Positions 1 to 11,001 of a stretch of DNA of 64,000 bases are shown one piece after another (positions within the stretch are counted from its first letter, which is position 1; each line of letters begins with the position of its first letter). Position numbers and translations under genes: made by a program. Where the stretch lies: NCBI GenBank assembly GCA_945896675.1, contig CAMDEM010000002.1:1-64000 (forward strand), written 5' to 3'. Under the pieces are notes generated by a model, which saw only the letters and a list, made by a program, of their open reading frames with translations, ran no database searches and had not been told where the DNA came from. The DNA is from Cyanobium sp. NIES-981. Its GTDB lineage: Bacteria > Cyanobacteriota > Cyanobacteriia > PCC-6307 > Cyanobiaceae.

Positions 1-380
1 GCTTCATCCAGTTGGGCCATGGCCGTTTTGAGGTTTTGGGCCAACTTGTTCGCCTCAGGGCGATCGGCCGGCAGGAGGCGTTGATTGATGTAGCTCATTT
101 CCCGGCCCACTTCCTGCATGGGGCCGTGGATCAGGTTGGCGGTGAACACCCAGTTGCGTTCATTCACGAGCTCGGCCAGTTCGGGCAGCCGGTTTCGGGC
201 AGCGAGGAAGCCTTCGGCCTGGCGCTCAATCAGGGCCATGTCGGCGTCGCTGATGGTGGGGGCCTTCCGGGATTGGCCGCCATCACAGGCCGCGAGCCCG
301 AAGCAGAGCAGGGTCGCGACGCCCAGCAGGGCCAGACGCCGCAGTTGCTGGCTAAGCCCAGAGATCAGCGCAGACACCAT
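1..380 (-). CDS. psbQ: Photosystem II protein PsbQ (cyanobacterial lipoprotein), 3' end outside window
   Basis: Reverse-strand translation MVSALISGLSQQLRRLALLGVATLLCFGLAACDGG... has a lipobox (LAAC), then ...NRLPELAELVNERNWVFTANLIHGPMQEVGREMSYINQRLLPADRPEANKLAQNLKTAMAQLDE, typical of cyanobacterial PsbQ. The ORF track lists only the antisense ORF. Confidence 0.85.
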   Translation of the reverse strand, partial: MVSALISGLSQQLRRLALLGVATLLCFGLAACDGGQSRKAPTISDADMALIERQAEGFLAARNRLPELAELVNERNWVFTANLIHGPMQEVGREMSYINQRLLPADRPEANKLAQNLKTAMAQLDE

Positions 381-557
381 CGGAAGCACCAGAGACTCGA
401 TTCGTGGAGCGACTTTATCTGCGCTGGAGCTGGAATTGGCTCTGCTGTAGCCGCTTGCAACCTGCCAGTTGAAGGTGCCAGCTGAAGTGTCCCGTTGCAC
501 CTGGGGCGCTGGATCTGGTAACAAGCCGCGATCGACCATGCTGGTGGGGAATTCTTT

Positions 558-1436
558 TTGTCGATGAGCTCCCCTACCGCAATCCTGCAGATGATCTGCC
601 CAGATCAGCCCGGGCTGGTGAGGGAGCTCTCGGGTTGGGTGGCATCCAACGGCGGCAACATCGTGCATGCCGATCACCACAGTGATCAGGGCGCTGGGCT
701 GTTCCTCAGCCGGATTGAGTGGGAGTTGGAGGGCTTTGGGTTGCCTCGGGACGCCATTTGCCCCACGGCCCATGCCCTTGCCGAGCGCTTAAAGGGTGAA
801 TACAAGGTCAACTTCTCGGATTTCCGCCCGCCGGTGGCGATTTTTGTGAGCAAGCAGGACCACTGTCTCCTCGATCTGCTTTGGCGCACCCGCACCGGGG
901 AGCTGCCGATGCAGGTGCCCTTGGTGATTTCCAATCACCCAGACCTCGCTCCGATGGCCGAGGAGTTTGGGGCCCACTTTGAGCATGTTCCGGTGGATCC
1001 TGCATGCAAAGAGCTGGCTGAGGCCCGCCATTTGGAGCTTTTGGCCCACCACGGCATTGAGCTGGTCGTGCTGGCCAAATACATGCAAGTGCTGACGCCG
1101 TCGTTTTTGACGGCCTTTGATCCTCCGGATGCCTTTCATCAGGTGATCAACATCCACCACTCCTTTCTGCCAGCCTTCACTGGTGCCAAGCCCTACCACC
1201 GGGCCTGGGATCGGGGCGTGAAATTGATTGGGGCCACGGCCCACTACGTGAGTGAGGAACTCGATGGTGGACCGATCATTGCCCAGGAAACGGTGCCGGT
1301 GGGCCACCGCGATGGGGTGGAAGATTTAATTCGCAAGGGCCGTGACACCGAACGGCTGGCCCTGGCCCGGGCGGTGCGTTTGCATCTCAAGCGCCAGGTG
1401 ATGGTCTACGGCAGCCGTACGGCTGTTTTTGATTAG
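558..1436 (+). CDS. purU: Formyltetrahydrofolate deformylase
   Basis: ACT domain (ILQMICPDQPGLVRELSGWV) plus formyltransferase domain (INIHHSFLPAFTGAKPYHRAWDRGVKLIGATAHYVSEELDGGPII). Confidence 0.95.
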   Translation: MSMSSPTAILQMICPDQPGLVRELSGWVASNGGNIVHADHHSDQGAGLFLSRIEWELEGFGLPRDAICPTAHALAERLKGEYKVNFSDFRPPVAIFVSKQDHCLLDLLWRTRTGELPMQVPLVISNHPDLAPMAEEFGAHFEHVPVDPACKELAEARHLELLAHHGIELVVLAKYMQVLTPSFLTAFDPPDAFHQVINIHHSFLPAFTGAKPYHRAWDRGVKLIGATAHYVSEELDGGPIIAQETVPVGHRDGVEDLIRKGRDTERLALARAVRLHLKRQVMVYGSRTAVFD

Positions 1437-1461
1437 TCCGGTTTTCGCCGGGCTCTCGCCT

Positions 1462-3030
1462 TTAGCCCAGGGCTTCGCTTTGGTGTTTGGCCAAGGTGCT
1501 TTTGGGTAGGGGCCCTTCGAGGTGTTCCCAGGGCAGCACCCGGCTGGGTTTCCAGCTGCTGTGGATCACGTCGTCCCATGCTGGCGGGGCTTCCGCGGGT
1601 GTGGGGCTGGTCTCCACTGCTGCCCGATAGGCCTTCTTCCAGCCTCCCAGCGATTCATGGCTGCCCCTGGCGGCGGCGATCACCGGTGCCAAACGGCGAT
1701 CACTGCGCGATAGCAGCGCCTGGATCACACTCCAGCCATAGCTTTCCGGGCGGAATTCAATGCCCTTGGGCTTGAGCCGTTTGGTTAGAAGCTTCAAGCG
1801 TTTTTCCGCTTCCGGCCGCACTCCCTGCCATTGGAAGGGCGTGTGGGCCTTGGGCACAAAGGTGCTCACCCCCAGGGTGAGCCGCAGGCCCGGGGTGGCC
1901 TTTTTGAGGGCCAGCAGCAGCTCGGCGGTGGCCTCCACATCGGCCTCTTCTTCGGTGGGTAGGCCGGCCATGCCATAGAGCTTCAGCCCGGTGAGGCCCC
2001 CTTCTTTGGCGTAGCGAGCTGCCGCATAGATCTCCTCGGTGCTCAGTTTTTTGTTCACCACCTGGCGCATCCGCTCGCTGCCGCTTTCGATGGCGATCGT
2101 CAGCGATTTACTGCCCCGTTTGGCCAGGATCTGAGCCAGCTCAGGCGTCACGGTGGAGGCCCGCACCGAACTCACGCTCACCCGGGTGCCGTCAAACCGG
2201 TCGTTGTCGAGCCAGCTCAGCAGATCGCCGAATTGGGGATGTTGGGTCACCGAGGCACCGAGTAGCCCAAGCCGTTGGGTGGCGGTGAGCCCTTTCTCCA
2301 CCGCCGGGATGAGGCCGTCATCCAGCGATGGGGTACGGAAGGGCAGGGTGAGGTAACTGGCCAAACAGAAGCGGCACAGCTCCGGGCAGCTGCGCACCAC
2401 CTCCACCATGTGGATGGATGGCCAGGCGGCCTCGGGCGTGATCACGGTGGAGTGGCTGAGGGTGTTGCCTCGCCAGGTTTGTTTGGCCACCGTGGCCGGG
2501 ATGCCGGCCTCCGTGGGCTCGACGGCCAGCAGTTGGCCATCGGAGCTGTAGCGGGGGGCATAGAGCGACGGCACGTACACCCCCGGCACCTGGGCGAGGC
2601 GCCGCAGCCGTTCTTGGCGGGGCGCCGTGCGGTGCTCCTGCAGGGCATCGAGGAAGGCCGGCAGCAACAGCTCGCCATCGCCCAGCAGCACCACATCCAA
2701 AAAGGGGGCCAGGGGTTCGGGGTTGGCGGTGAGCACCGGACCCCCGCCAAACACGATCGGGTCGTTGTCGCTGCGCTCGCTTCCCCAAATGGGGATGTGC
2801 TGCTGCTCGAGCAGATCCAGCAGTACGGGGCCATCAAGCTCCCAGCTCAGGGAGAGACCAAACAGGTCGAGATTGGGCCCCCGGCCACGCCCGCCGCCAT
2901 GGGGTGGATCGCCCTGGTCGGTGAACAGGCGGCGCACATCCACATCGGAGCGCTGGGCCAAGGTGGCCCACACCACCTGGTAGCCCAGGCTGGTGATCCC
3001 CACGGTGTAGGTGCTGGGAAAGGCCAGCAC
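1462..3030 (-). CDS. B12-binding-type radical SAM protein
   Basis: Radical SAM cysteine motif in VVRSCPELCRFCLASY; IAIESGSERMRQVVNKKL; N-terminal B12-binding-like region. The true start may be a non-ATG codon up to about 3087. Confidence 0.8.
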   Translation of the reverse strand: MLAFPSTYTVGITSLGYQVVWATLAQRSDVDVRRLFTDQGDPPHGGGRGRGPNLDLFGLSLSWELDGPVLLDLLEQQHIPIWGSERSDNDPIVFGGGPVLTANPEPLAPFLDVVLLGDGELLLPAFLDALQEHRTAPRQERLRRLAQVPGVYVPSLYAPRYSSDGQLLAVEPTEAGIPATVAKQTWRGNTLSHSTVITPEAAWPSIHMVEVVRSCPELCRFCLASYLTLPFRTPSLDDGLIPAVEKGLTATQRLGLLGASVTQHPQFGDLLSWLDNDRFDGTRVSVSSVRASTVTPELAQILAKRGSKSLTIAIESGSERMRQVVNKKLSTEEIYAAARYAKEGGLTGLKLYGMAGLPTEEEADVEATAELLLALKKATPGLRLTLGVSTFVPKAHTPFQWQGVRPEAEKRLKLLTKRLKPKGIEFRPESYGWSVIQALLSRSDRRLAPVIAAARGSHESLGGWKKAYRAAVETSPTPAEAPPAWDDVIHSSWKPSRVLPWEHLEGPLPKSTLAKHQSEALG

Positions 3031-3090
3031 GGCCCGCAGGGCTCCCGCCTGGGGAGCGGCAGGCTCAAACAGCAGGGTCTCCTGATTCAG

Positions 3091-5706
3091 TTAGACACTC
3101 GCCAACACCTTGGCCCCATCTTCGGTGCTCACCACCCGGCCCGCGTCTTCGAAGCCCTCGAGCTGGTCGAAGTTGAGGTAGCGGTACAGCTCGGCGCCGT
3201 TGGGGTCGATCTTTTCAGCGGCAATCGCCAGGTATTGCTCCTTGGTGGGGATGCCGCCCAGCTGGGCGCAAACGGCGGCCAGTTCGGCGCTGCCCAGGTA
3301 CACCTGGGCGCCATTGCCCAGGCGGTTGTTGAAGTTGCGGGTGCTGGTGGAGAACACGGTGGTGTTGTCCTCCACCCGGGCCTGGTTGCCCATGCAGAGC
3401 GAACAGCCGGGCATCTCCATGCGGCTGCCGGCCGCTTCGAAGATGGCGTAGTAGCCCTCCTGTTGGAGCATCTCCTCATCCATGCGGGTGGGGGGGCAGA
3501 CCCACAGGCGGGCAGCATTTTGGCCCTGGCCTTCCAGCACCTTGGCGGCGGCCCGGTAGTGGCCGATGTTGGTCATGCAGGAGCCGATGAATACCTCATC
3601 AACCTTGTTGCCGGCCACCTCTGACAGCAGCCTGACGTTGTCGGGATCGTTGGGGCAGGCCAGGATCGGTTCGGTGATCGCGTCGAGGTCGATCTCGATC
3701 ACGGCGGCGTAGGCCGCATCGGCATCGGCCTCCAGCAGTACCGGATTGGCGAGCCAGGCCTCCATGGCCTTGATGCGGCGGGCCAGGGTGCGGGGGTCGC
3801 TGTAGCCGCGGGCAATCATGTTTTTGAGCAGCGCCACATTGCTGCGCAGGTATTCGGCCACCGTGGCCACCGAGAGCTTGATCGTGCTGCCGGCGCAGGA
3901 GCGTTCGGCGGTGGCATCGGTGAGCTCAAAGGCCTGCTCGAGTTTGAGATCGGGCAGCCCCTCGATCTCCATAATCCGGCCGGAAAACACATTTTTCTTG
4001 CCGGCCTTCTCCACCGTGAGCAGGCCCTGCTGGATCGCCACGTAGGGAATCGCGTTCACCACATCGCGCAGGGTGACGCCGGGCTGGAGGGAGCCCGAGA
4101 ACGTCACCAGTACCGATTCCGGCATGTCGAGGGGCATGGCGCCGATGGCGGCGGCAAAGGCCACCAGCCCCGAGCCGGCGGGGAAGGAGATGCCTAGGGG
4201 GAAGCGCGTGTGGCTGTCGCCGCCGGTCCCCACGGTGTCGGGCAGGAGCATCCGGTTTAGCCAGCTGTGGATGATGCCGTCGCCGGGCCGCAGGGAAACG
4301 CCGCCCCTGGAACTCATGAAGTCGGGCAGTTCGGCGTGGGTTTTGAGGTCGACGGGTTTGGGATAGGCGGCGGTGTGGCAAAAGCTCTGCATCACCAGAT
4401 CGGCGGAGAAGCCCAGGCAGGCCAGCTCCTTCATCTCGTCGCGGGTCATGGGCCCGGTGGTGTCCTGGGAGCCCACGGTGGTCATCAGCGGTTCGCAGCT
4501 GGTGCCGGGGCGTACGCCGGCCAGCCCACAGGCCTTGCCCACCATCTTTTGGGCCAGGGTGAAGCCCTTGCCCGACTCGGCGGGGGCGCTGGGACGGATG
4601 AACAGCTCACTGGCGCTCAGCCCCAGCTGGGTGCGCACCTTGTCGGTGAGGGAGCGGCCAATCAGCAGGGGGATGCGGCCCCCGGCGCGCACCTCATCGG
4701 TGATGGTGCTGGGCTTGAGCTCAAAGCGGGCCACGATCTCACCGGCCCCCTTTTCGCCGGCGGCGCGCTCCACCGTGCCGGCAAAGGGCCGAATCGTGAT
4801 CACGTCTCCCGATTGGAGGGCGCTCACATCGCACTCAATCGGCAGGGCGCCGGAGTCTTCGGCGGTGTTGAAAAAGATCGGCGCGATTTTGCTGCCGATC
4901 ACCACACCGCCACTGCGCTTGTTCGGCACGTGGGGGATGTCGGTGCCGGTATGCCAGAGCACCGAGTTGATGGCCGATTTGCGGGAGCTGCCGGTGCCCA
5001 CCACATCGCCCACGTAGGCCACGGGATGGCCCTTGGTTTTGAGCTCAGCGATCAGCTCGAGCCCGCCGGGCATGCGGGTTTCCAGCATCGCCGTGGCGTG
5101 CAGGGGGATGTCGGGCCTGGTGGTGGCGTGGGTGGCGGGGGAGAGGTCGTCGGTGTTGGTTTCGCCATCCACCTTGAACACCGTCACGGTGATCTCGGCG
5201 GGCAGCTCTGGCTTCGCGGTGAACCATGCGCCGGCAGCCCAGCTCTCCACCACCTGCTTGGCGTAGGGGTTGGTTTCGGCCAGGGCCAAAACATCGTTGT
5301 AGGAGTCGTACACCAACAGGGTGCGGCTCAGGCCGGTGGCGGCCTCGCTGGCGATGGCCGGATCGGCGCTCTCCAGCAGCTCGATCAGGGCGCCCACGTT
5401 GTAGCCGCCGATCATGGTGGCCAGGAGCTTCACCGCCTCGATGGGGCCCAGCAAGGGGCTGGTGGCACTGCCCTTGGCCACCCCAGCCAACCAGCCGGCT
5501 TTCACGTAGGCCGCCTCATCCACCCCGGGGGGGATGCGCTCCGAGAGCAGGTGCAGCAGAAAGCTTGCTTCGCCGGCGGGGGGCTGCTCCAGCAGTTCCG
5601 TGAGGGCCTGGGCTTGCTCGGCGCTGAGGGGCAGGGCGGGAACCCCCAGGGCCTCTCGCTCCAGGGCCGCTTGGCGGTAGCTGGCAAGAAAAGCGGCTGC
5701 AGACAT
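3091..5706 (-). CDS. acnB: Aconitate hydratase B (bifunctional aconitase / 2-methylisocitrate dehydratase)
   Basis: [35 protein letters not shown]... and [28 protein letters not shown], typical of AcnB. Internal ATG at 5706 preferred over ORF start 5796. Confidence 0.95.
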   Translation of the reverse strand: MSAAAFLASYRQAALEREALGVPALPLSAEQAQALTELLEQPPAGEASFLLHLLSERIPPGVDEAAYVKAGWLAGVAKGSATSPLLGPIEAVKLLATMIGGYNVGALIELLESADPAIASEAATGLSRTLLVYDSYNDVLALAETNPYAKQVVESWAAGAWFTAKPELPAEITVTVFKVDGETNTDDLSPATHATTRPDIPLHATAMLETRMPGGLELIAELKTKGHPVAYVGDVVGTGSSRKSAINSVLWHTGTDIPHVPNKRSGGVVIGSKIAPIFFNTAEDSGALPIECDVSALQSGDVITIRPFAGTVERAAGEKGAGEIVARFELKPSTITDEVRAGGRIPLLIGRSLTDKVRTQLGLSASELFIRPSAPAESGKGFTLAQKMVGKACGLAGVRPGTSCEPLMTTVGSQDTTGPMTRDEMKELACLGFSADLVMQSFCHTAAYPKPVDLKTHAELPDFMSSRGGVSLRPGDGIIHSWLNRMLLPDTVGTGGDSHTRFPLGISFPAGSGLVAFAAAIGAMPLDMPESVLVTFSGSLQPGVTLRDVVNAIPYVAIQQGLLTVEKAGKKNVFSGRIMEIEGLPDLKLEQAFELTDATAERSCAGSTIKLSVATVAEYLRSNVALLKNMIARGYSDPRTLARRIKAMEAWLANPVLLEADADAAYAAVIEIDLDAITEPILACPNDPDNVRLLSEVAGNKVDEVFIGSCMTNIGHYRAAAKVLEGQGQNAARLWVCPPTRMDEEMLQQEGYYAIFEAAGSRMEMPGCSLCMGNQARVEDNTTVFSTSTRNFNNRLGNGAQVYLGSAELAAVCAQLGGIPTKEQYLAIAAEKIDPNGAELYRYLNFDQLEGFEDAGRVVSTEDGAKVLASV

Positions 5707-5869
5707 GGCCAAAGACAGCAGGGTGGGCCCCGCAGTACGGACGTTGAATCCATTCTTCTTTGTCGCCAAGCCTCCCTTTGGTGTGTATGGCTGCAAAAGC
5801 CCCCCAAGGGCCCCTGGTGCCCGCTGATTAGGGTGGTTTGATCTTGAGCAGCACCGCTAGCCCCAGGCC

Positions 5870-6940
5870 ATGAATTCCGCCACGTCCGATCTCCATGTGG
5901 TGGAAACCCGGCCCCTGGTGGCGCCCGCCCTGTTGCACCGCGAACTGCCCCTGGGCGATCGCGCCGCCGCCACCGTGCAGCAGGCGCGCCAGCGCATTCA
6001 GGCAATCCTGCATGGCCAGGATTCGCGCCTGCTGGTGATCGTGGGCCCCTGCTCCGTCCACGACGTGGAGGCGGCCAAGGAGTACGCCACTGCCATCGCC
6101 CAATCCCAGGCCCTCTATGGGGAGGAGCTGGAAGTGGTGATGCGGGTCTACTTCGAGAAGCCCCGGACCACCGTGGGCTGGAAGGGATTGATCAACGACC
6201 CCCATCTGGATGGCAGCTACGACATCAACACCGGCCTCCGCCTGGCCCGGGGCCTGTTGCTGCACCTGGCCGAGTTGGGATTGCCAGCAGCCACTGAGCT
6301 GCTCGATCCCGTGGTTCCCCAATACATCGCCGATTTGATCAGCTGGACCGCCATTGGCGCCCGCACCACCGAGAGCCAAACCCACCGGGAAATGGCCTCG
6401 GGCCTCTCGATGCCGATTGGCTTCAAGAACGGCACCGATGGCAGTGCGATCACAGCCATCAATGCCATGGAGGCTGCAGCCCGGCCCCACCATTTCCTCG
6501 GCATCAATGGCGAGGGCCAGGCGGCCATCGTGACCACCACGGGCAACCCCGATGGCCACCTGGTGCTGCGGGGCGGCAAGGGAGGCACCAACTACCACCC
6601 CGAGGCGGTGGCCGAGGCGGCGGCCCAATTGGCCAAGGCCGGGTTGCCAGGGCGCCTGATGGTGGATTGCAGCCATGGCAATTCCAACAAGGACTACCGC
6701 CGCCAGGGGGAGGTGGCCCAGCAGGTGGCCGAGCAACTGCGTTCCGGCTCCACCCATGTGATGGGCGTGATGTTGGAAAGCCATCTGGTGGCTGGTAACC
6801 AAGCCATCCAGGCCGATCGCTCCCAGCTCACCTATGGCCAGAGCGTCACCGACGCCTGCATTGATCTGGCCACCACCGCCGCCGTGCTTGAGCAGTTGGC
6901 CCAGGCGGTGCGCGATGCCCGGGGGGCGCTCTCCCTTTAG
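5870..6940 (+). CDS. aroF: 3-deoxy-7-phosphoheptulonate (DAHP) synthase, class I
   Basis: LLVIVGPCSVHDVEAAKEYA, RVYFEKPRTTVGWKGLINDPHLDGSYDINTGLRLAR, MVDCSHGNSNKDYRRQ. Confidence 0.93.
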   Translation: MNSATSDLHVVETRPLVAPALLHRELPLGDRAAATVQQARQRIQAILHGQDSRLLVIVGPCSVHDVEAAKEYATAIAQSQALYGEELEVVMRVYFEKPRTTVGWKGLINDPHLDGSYDINTGLRLARGLLLHLAELGLPAATELLDPVVPQYIADLISWTAIGARTTESQTHREMASGLSMPIGFKNGTDGSAITAINAMEAAARPHHFLGINGEGQAAIVTTTGNPDGHLVLRGGKGGTNYHPEAVAEAAAQLAKAGLPGRLMVDCSHGNSNKDYRRQGEVAQQVAEQLRSGSTHVMGVMLESHLVAGNQAIQADRSQLTYGQSVTDACIDLATTAAVLEQLAQAVRDARGALSL

Positions 6941-6966
6941 GACACCTCCCCTTAGGAGACCTGCGT

Positions 6967-7653
6967 TTAGGAGCCCGAACTCCAGAGCTGCCAGAGCCAT
7001 CCGGTGGTGATGGGCACGGTCAAGTTGTCGATGCCGAGGAGCGCCACTTGCTCAAGGGCGGTGGCGATGGCGGCCGTGGCGACCAGGGCCGACAGGCCAG
7101 GGCTGGGCAGGCCTTGGACCTGGGCCAGATGCTGCACGAGTAGCAGGGCCCCCAGGCTCCCCGCCGCCATGGCGCCGGTGCCCACCACGGATTTGCGTTG
7201 CCCCATCACAGTCCAACTGGGCGACCTGACCACAGGGCCGATTAATCCGGCGAGGCCATCGCCCAGGGCCATCACCAGCACGCCAGCGGCCACCACCGCA
7301 GGATGCTGCGGCCAATCCAGGGCCAACAGGGCCGTGATCGAGGCCCCATAGGCCACGGTGCCGTAGCTGGCGCGGCCCACATCCTCAACCGCTGGCAGGA
7401 TGCGCAGCCGGTGGTTGAGCGCTGCCAACAGGGTGATGGTGCCGGCGGCGGGGATGGCCACCAGCCGATCAATGCCGCAGCCCCAGGCGATCAGTACCAC
7501 CACGCCGGTGCCGATGTGCACGAGCTTGCGGCTCCATTCCCGTTGGCCGTTCCAGCGCTGACGCACTTGGACGGCCAAGCCAGCCAAAAGGAGCAGCCAG
7601 GCCGCTACCGCCGCCGCGCCAAGAAGTTGTTGGGGCCACCAGGCCATCGGCAT
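6967..7653 (-). CDS. Diacylglycerol/polyprenol (phytol-type) kinase family membrane protein
   Basis: Multi-TM protein with REWSRKLVHIGTGVVVLIAW, ALGDGLAGLIG, GQRKSVVGTGAMAAGSLGALLL motifs of the VTE5/dolichol kinase family. Confidence 0.75.
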   Translation of the reverse strand: MPMAWWPQQLLGAAAVAAWLLLLAGLAVQVRQRWNGQREWSRKLVHIGTGVVVLIAWGCGIDRLVAIPAAGTITLLAALNHRLRILPAVEDVGRASYGTVAYGASITALLALDWPQHPAVVAAGVLVMALGDGLAGLIGPVVRSPSWTVMGQRKSVVGTGAMAAGSLGALLLVQHLAQVQGLPSPGLSALVATAAIATALEQVALLGIDNLTVPITTGWLWQLWSSGS

Positions 7654-7669
7654 GGCAATGCCCGCTTGC

Positions 7670-8695
7670 TTAAGCGGCCTGTTGGACGTTGCTCATGAGG
7701 CGCAATTTCATGATGGCCTTGGATTCCAGCTGGCGCACCCGCTCGCGGGACACGTTGATCAGACGGCCGATCTCGGCGAGGGTCAGGGGTTCGGCGCCCT
7801 CAAGACCAAAGCGCAGCTTGATGATCTTTTGTTCCCGCTCATTGAGCTGGGCCATCCAGGCGCCCAGGTGCTCCTTTTGCAGGTGCCGGTCCATGGAGTC
7901 CATGTGCTGGTTGCTGGCCGGGTCAGCAATCAACTCGCCCAGGGTGCTGCGGTCTTCGTCGCCGCGGGCGTGGGCATCGAGGGATGCGCAGGGGGCGCTT
8001 TGGGTGATGAGCTCTTCGAGCTCCTCGGGCTGCATGTCCATGGCGTGGGACAGCTCCAGCCGGTTGGGTTGGCGGCCCAGACGGTGGGACAACTCGCGGC
8101 TGATGCGCCGCATCTTCGACAGCTTTTCACTGATGTGAATGGGTAGACGAATGGTGCGAGCACTGTTGTCGATGGCCCGGGTCATGCCCTGGCGAATCCA
8201 CCAATAGGCATAGGTCGAAAACTTGTAGCCCATGGCGGGGTCAAATTTGTCGACAGCCCGCTCGAGGCCGATGGCACCTTCTTGAACCAGATCGAGTAAT
8301 TCGAGGCCTTGGTTTTGATACTTCTTGGCCACGCTGACAACGAGGCGCAGGTTGGCGGCCATCATGCGGTCCCGGGCCCGTTGGGCCATGCGCAGTTGGC
8401 GTTTGTGCTTGGGGGTGCGCTCTGCGGCGTCAACCTCCAGCAAACGTTTGCCGGCTTGCACATGGTGGGCAAGCTCAATTTCTTCGGCGGCTGTCAGCAG
8501 GGGCACCCGTCCAATGGTGCTCAAATACCAGCCAATCGAATCAGCGCTAAGGCGACCACCTTGGCGTGGTCCTGTTGGCTTGGCTGAAGGCTTGGTTGAT
8601 GGTTTTGCAGAACCATCAAGAGCCATCAACGATGGTCCCGGTTTCTTGACCTTGGGTAGACCAGGGTCAGAAACGGAATGCAAAGGCGTCCCCAC
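7670..8695 (-). CDS. RNA polymerase sigma factor, RpoD-like group 2
   Basis: SADSIGWYLSTIGRVPLLTAAEEIELAHHVQ (region 1.2), ANLRLVVSVAKKYQNQGLELLDLVQEGAIGLERAVDKFDPAMGYKFSTYAYWWIRQGMTRAI (region 2), C-terminal HTH. Confidence 0.95.
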   Translation of the reverse strand: MGTPLHSVSDPGLPKVKKPGPSLMALDGSAKPSTKPSAKPTGPRQGGRLSADSIGWYLSTIGRVPLLTAAEEIELAHHVQAGKRLLEVDAAERTPKHKRQLRMAQRARDRMMAANLRLVVSVAKKYQNQGLELLDLVQEGAIGLERAVDKFDPAMGYKFSTYAYWWIRQGMTRAIDNSARTIRLPIHISEKLSKMRRISRELSHRLGRQPNRLELSHAMDMQPEELEELITQSAPCASLDAHARGDEDRSTLGELIADPASNQHMDSMDRHLQKEHLGAWMAQLNEREQKIIKLRFGLEGAEPLTLAEIGRLINVSRERVRQLESKAIMKLRLMSNVQQAA

Positions 8696-8837
8696 ACCCT
8701 AGCTCCGAATTGATTTGTCTTTAATGTAGCACTACACCTAGGGATGGAAGGTTATGAATTGGAAGACTTCCTGCATCGCTAACGGTGTCAACCGATGCTG
8801 CAGATTGGCTGCCTGAGTGTTGGCCTCGGCCGAGTCT

Positions 8838-10982
8838 TCAGGTTTGGGGCATTAGGCCGCCCCGCCATCGCTTGATCAGAGCCTGTTGCACGAACTGGTT
8901 TTCCCCTTCCAATTGTTGTTGGTGGAAGCTGCCATCGGAGGCCATATGCCAGGCCCCGGTGTCTTGTAGATAGAGGTTGAGAAGCTCTTCCAGTTGGCTT
9001 CTTAGCTTTGGGTCTTCGATTGGGGCCACGGCTTCGACGCGTCGATCCAGGTTGCGGGCCATCCAATCGGCGCTACCGAAGAACAGCTCTGGGTTGCCGC
9101 CATTGGCGAACCAGAACAGGCGTGAATGTTCGAGGAACTGGCCAATCACGCTCACCACTTGGATGTGGTCGCTAATGCCTTCGATGCCGGGGCGCAGGCT
9201 GCACATGCCCCGCACGATCAGTTCAATGTGCACGCCGGCCTGGGAGGCTTCGTAGAGCAGGGCAATCAGGCTTGGGTCGGTGAGGGCATTCATTTTCGCC
9301 CTGATGTGGCCCCCATCGCCCGCCTGGGCATGGGCGATTTCCCGGCGGATGAGGTCTTGCATGCGGCTGCGCAGGGTGACCGGCGCCACCAGCAATTTGC
9401 GGAAGCTCTGTTGCTTCGAAAAGCCGGTGAGGTAATTGAACAGCTCCACCAGGTCGGCGCCGAAGTCGGGGTTGGCGGTCAGCAGGCCCAGGTCTGTGTA
9501 GAGCCGTGAGGTTTTGGAGTTGTAGTTGCCAGTGCCGATGTGCACATAGCTGTTGAGACGCTCCTTTTCCTTGCGGACCACCAGCAGGATTTTCGTGTGG
9601 GTTTTCAGACCCAGGACGCCGTAGACCACATGGACCCCGGAACTTTCCAGTTGCTTGGCCCACTGGATGTTGTTGTCTTCATCAAAGCGGGCCTTGAGCT
9701 CCACCAAGGCCATCACTTGCTTGCCGTTTTCGGCCGCCCGAATCAGGGCCGCCACGATCGGCGAATTGCTGGAGGTGCGGTAGAGCGTCATCTTGATGGC
9801 GAGCACCGCCGGGTCATCGGCCGCCTGGTTGAGGAATTCCTCAACGGAGGTGGAGAAGAGGTCGTAGGGGTGCTGCAGGAGGACGTCGCCCCGGCGGATC
9901 ACCGAGAAGATGCTCTCGAATTCCTCGCTTTTGAGGGAGCCATCTTCCAGCTTGCTTTTTTGGGTGCGGGCCAGGGCGGGGGGGGTGCGGCCCTTGTGGG
10001 GCTTGGCCTTCAGGCTGGGCACAGGCAGTGCCATTAATTCCATTAGGTCGTCAAGACCGAGGGGGCCATTGATGCGGTACACGTCTTCCGGTTCCACCGA
10101 CATGCCCTCCATCAGCACCTGCATCACCGACTCGGGCATTTCGTTGGCGACTTCCAGCCGCACCACTTCTCCGCCCCGGCGGCGTTTGCGCAGCCCCTCC
10201 TCCAAGGCCTCCATGAGATCATCGGCCTCCAGTTCGCGGAGCTCGAGATCCGCATCCCGGGTCACGCGGAAGAAGTAATGGCCCTCCACCTCCATGCCTG
10301 GGAAGAGCCAGCCCAGGTTGAAGGCCACCACCTGTTCCAAGGGCACGGCGGTGAAGACCGGTGGGGGTTGGCTGCCGCTGAGATCGGCGGGGATTTTGAC
10401 GAACCGCGGCAGGATTTTTTGCGGCACCTTGACCCGGGCAAATTCCTGCTGGCCGGTTTCTGGATCCCGGATTAGGGCCGCCACGTTGATGCTGAGGTTG
10501 CTGACAAACGGGAAGGGATGGGATGGATCCACCGCCAGGGGCGTCAGCACCGGAAAGATGGCCGAGCGGAAGTAATCGTTGACCCAGTCGCGCTGCTTGG
10601 CGTTGAGGTTGGCGTAGTCGGTCAGGTTGACGCCGTACTCAGCGAGGTGGGTTTTGAGCGAGTGGCGGTAATGCTCCTGCTGCATGTCCAGCAGCTTGGG
10701 CAAGGCGGCCTGGATGGCCTCAATTTGTTGTTGGGGGGTATGGCCGTCGTCGCTGAGGGTGGTGATGCCGGCATCCACCTGGGACTTCAGGGAGGCCACC
10801 CTCACCATGAAGAATTCATCGAGGTTGTTGCTGAAGATGGCGCTGAACTTCGCCTGCTCCAGCAAGGGGGTGTGTTCGTTGAGCGCTTGGGCCAGCACCC
10901 GGTAGTTGAAGGCAACCCAGCTCAACTCCCGGTTGATGTAGAGCTCGGGATCCACGATCGGTGTAGCGTTAATATCAGTCAT
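8838..10982 (-). CDS. ppk1: Polyphosphate kinase 1
   Basis: YINRELSWVAFNYRVLAQALNEHTPLLEQAKFSAIFSNNLDEFFMVRVASLK; HIGTGNYNSKTSRLYTDLGLLT. Start MTDINATPIVDPELY at 10982 preferred over 11213. Confidence 0.95.
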   Translation of the reverse strand: MTDINATPIVDPELYINRELSWVAFNYRVLAQALNEHTPLLEQAKFSAIFSNNLDEFFMVRVASLKSQVDAGITTLSDDGHTPQQQIEAIQAALPKLLDMQQEHYRHSLKTHLAEYGVNLTDYANLNAKQRDWVNDYFRSAIFPVLTPLAVDPSHPFPFVSNLSINVAALIRDPETGQQEFARVKVPQKILPRFVKIPADLSGSQPPPVFTAVPLEQVVAFNLGWLFPGMEVEGHYFFRVTRDADLELRELEADDLMEALEEGLRKRRRGGEVVRLEVANEMPESVMQVLMEGMSVEPEDVYRINGPLGLDDLMELMALPVPSLKAKPHKGRTPPALARTQKSKLEDGSLKSEEFESIFSVIRRGDVLLQHPYDLFSTSVEEFLNQAADDPAVLAIKMTLYRTSSNSPIVAALIRAAENGKQVMALVELKARFDEDNNIQWAKQLESSGVHVVYGVLGLKTHTKILLVVRKEKERLNSYVHIGTGNYNSKTSRLYTDLGLLTANPDFGADLVELFNYLTGFSKQQSFRKLLVAPVTLRSRMQDLIRREIAHAQAGDGGHIRAKMNALTDPSLIALLYEASQAGVHIELIVRGMCSLRPGIEGISDHIQVVSVIGQFLEHSRLFWFANGGNPELFFGSADWMARNLDRRVEAVAPIEDPKLRSQLEELLNLYLQDTGAWHMASDGSFHQQQLEGENQFVQQALIKRWRGGLMPQT

Positions 10983-11001
10983 AGACTTGAAAGTAGCAAC
11001 A

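Noticed and set aside
12-485. 157-aa plus-strand ORF
   Set aside because: Antisense to psbQ, which shows a lipobox and PsbQ motifs on the minus strand.
2275-3624. 449-aa plus-strand ORF
   Set aside because: Spans two minus-strand genes (radical SAM protein and acnB), so it is a spurious shadow frame.
4267-5841. 524-aa plus-strand ORF
   Set aside because: Shadow ORF antisense to acnB; Gly/His/Gln-rich low-complexity translation typical of GC-rich antisense frames.
5828-7000. 390-aa minus-strand ORF
   Set aside because: Antisense to the DAHP synthase gene, which has clear family motifs.
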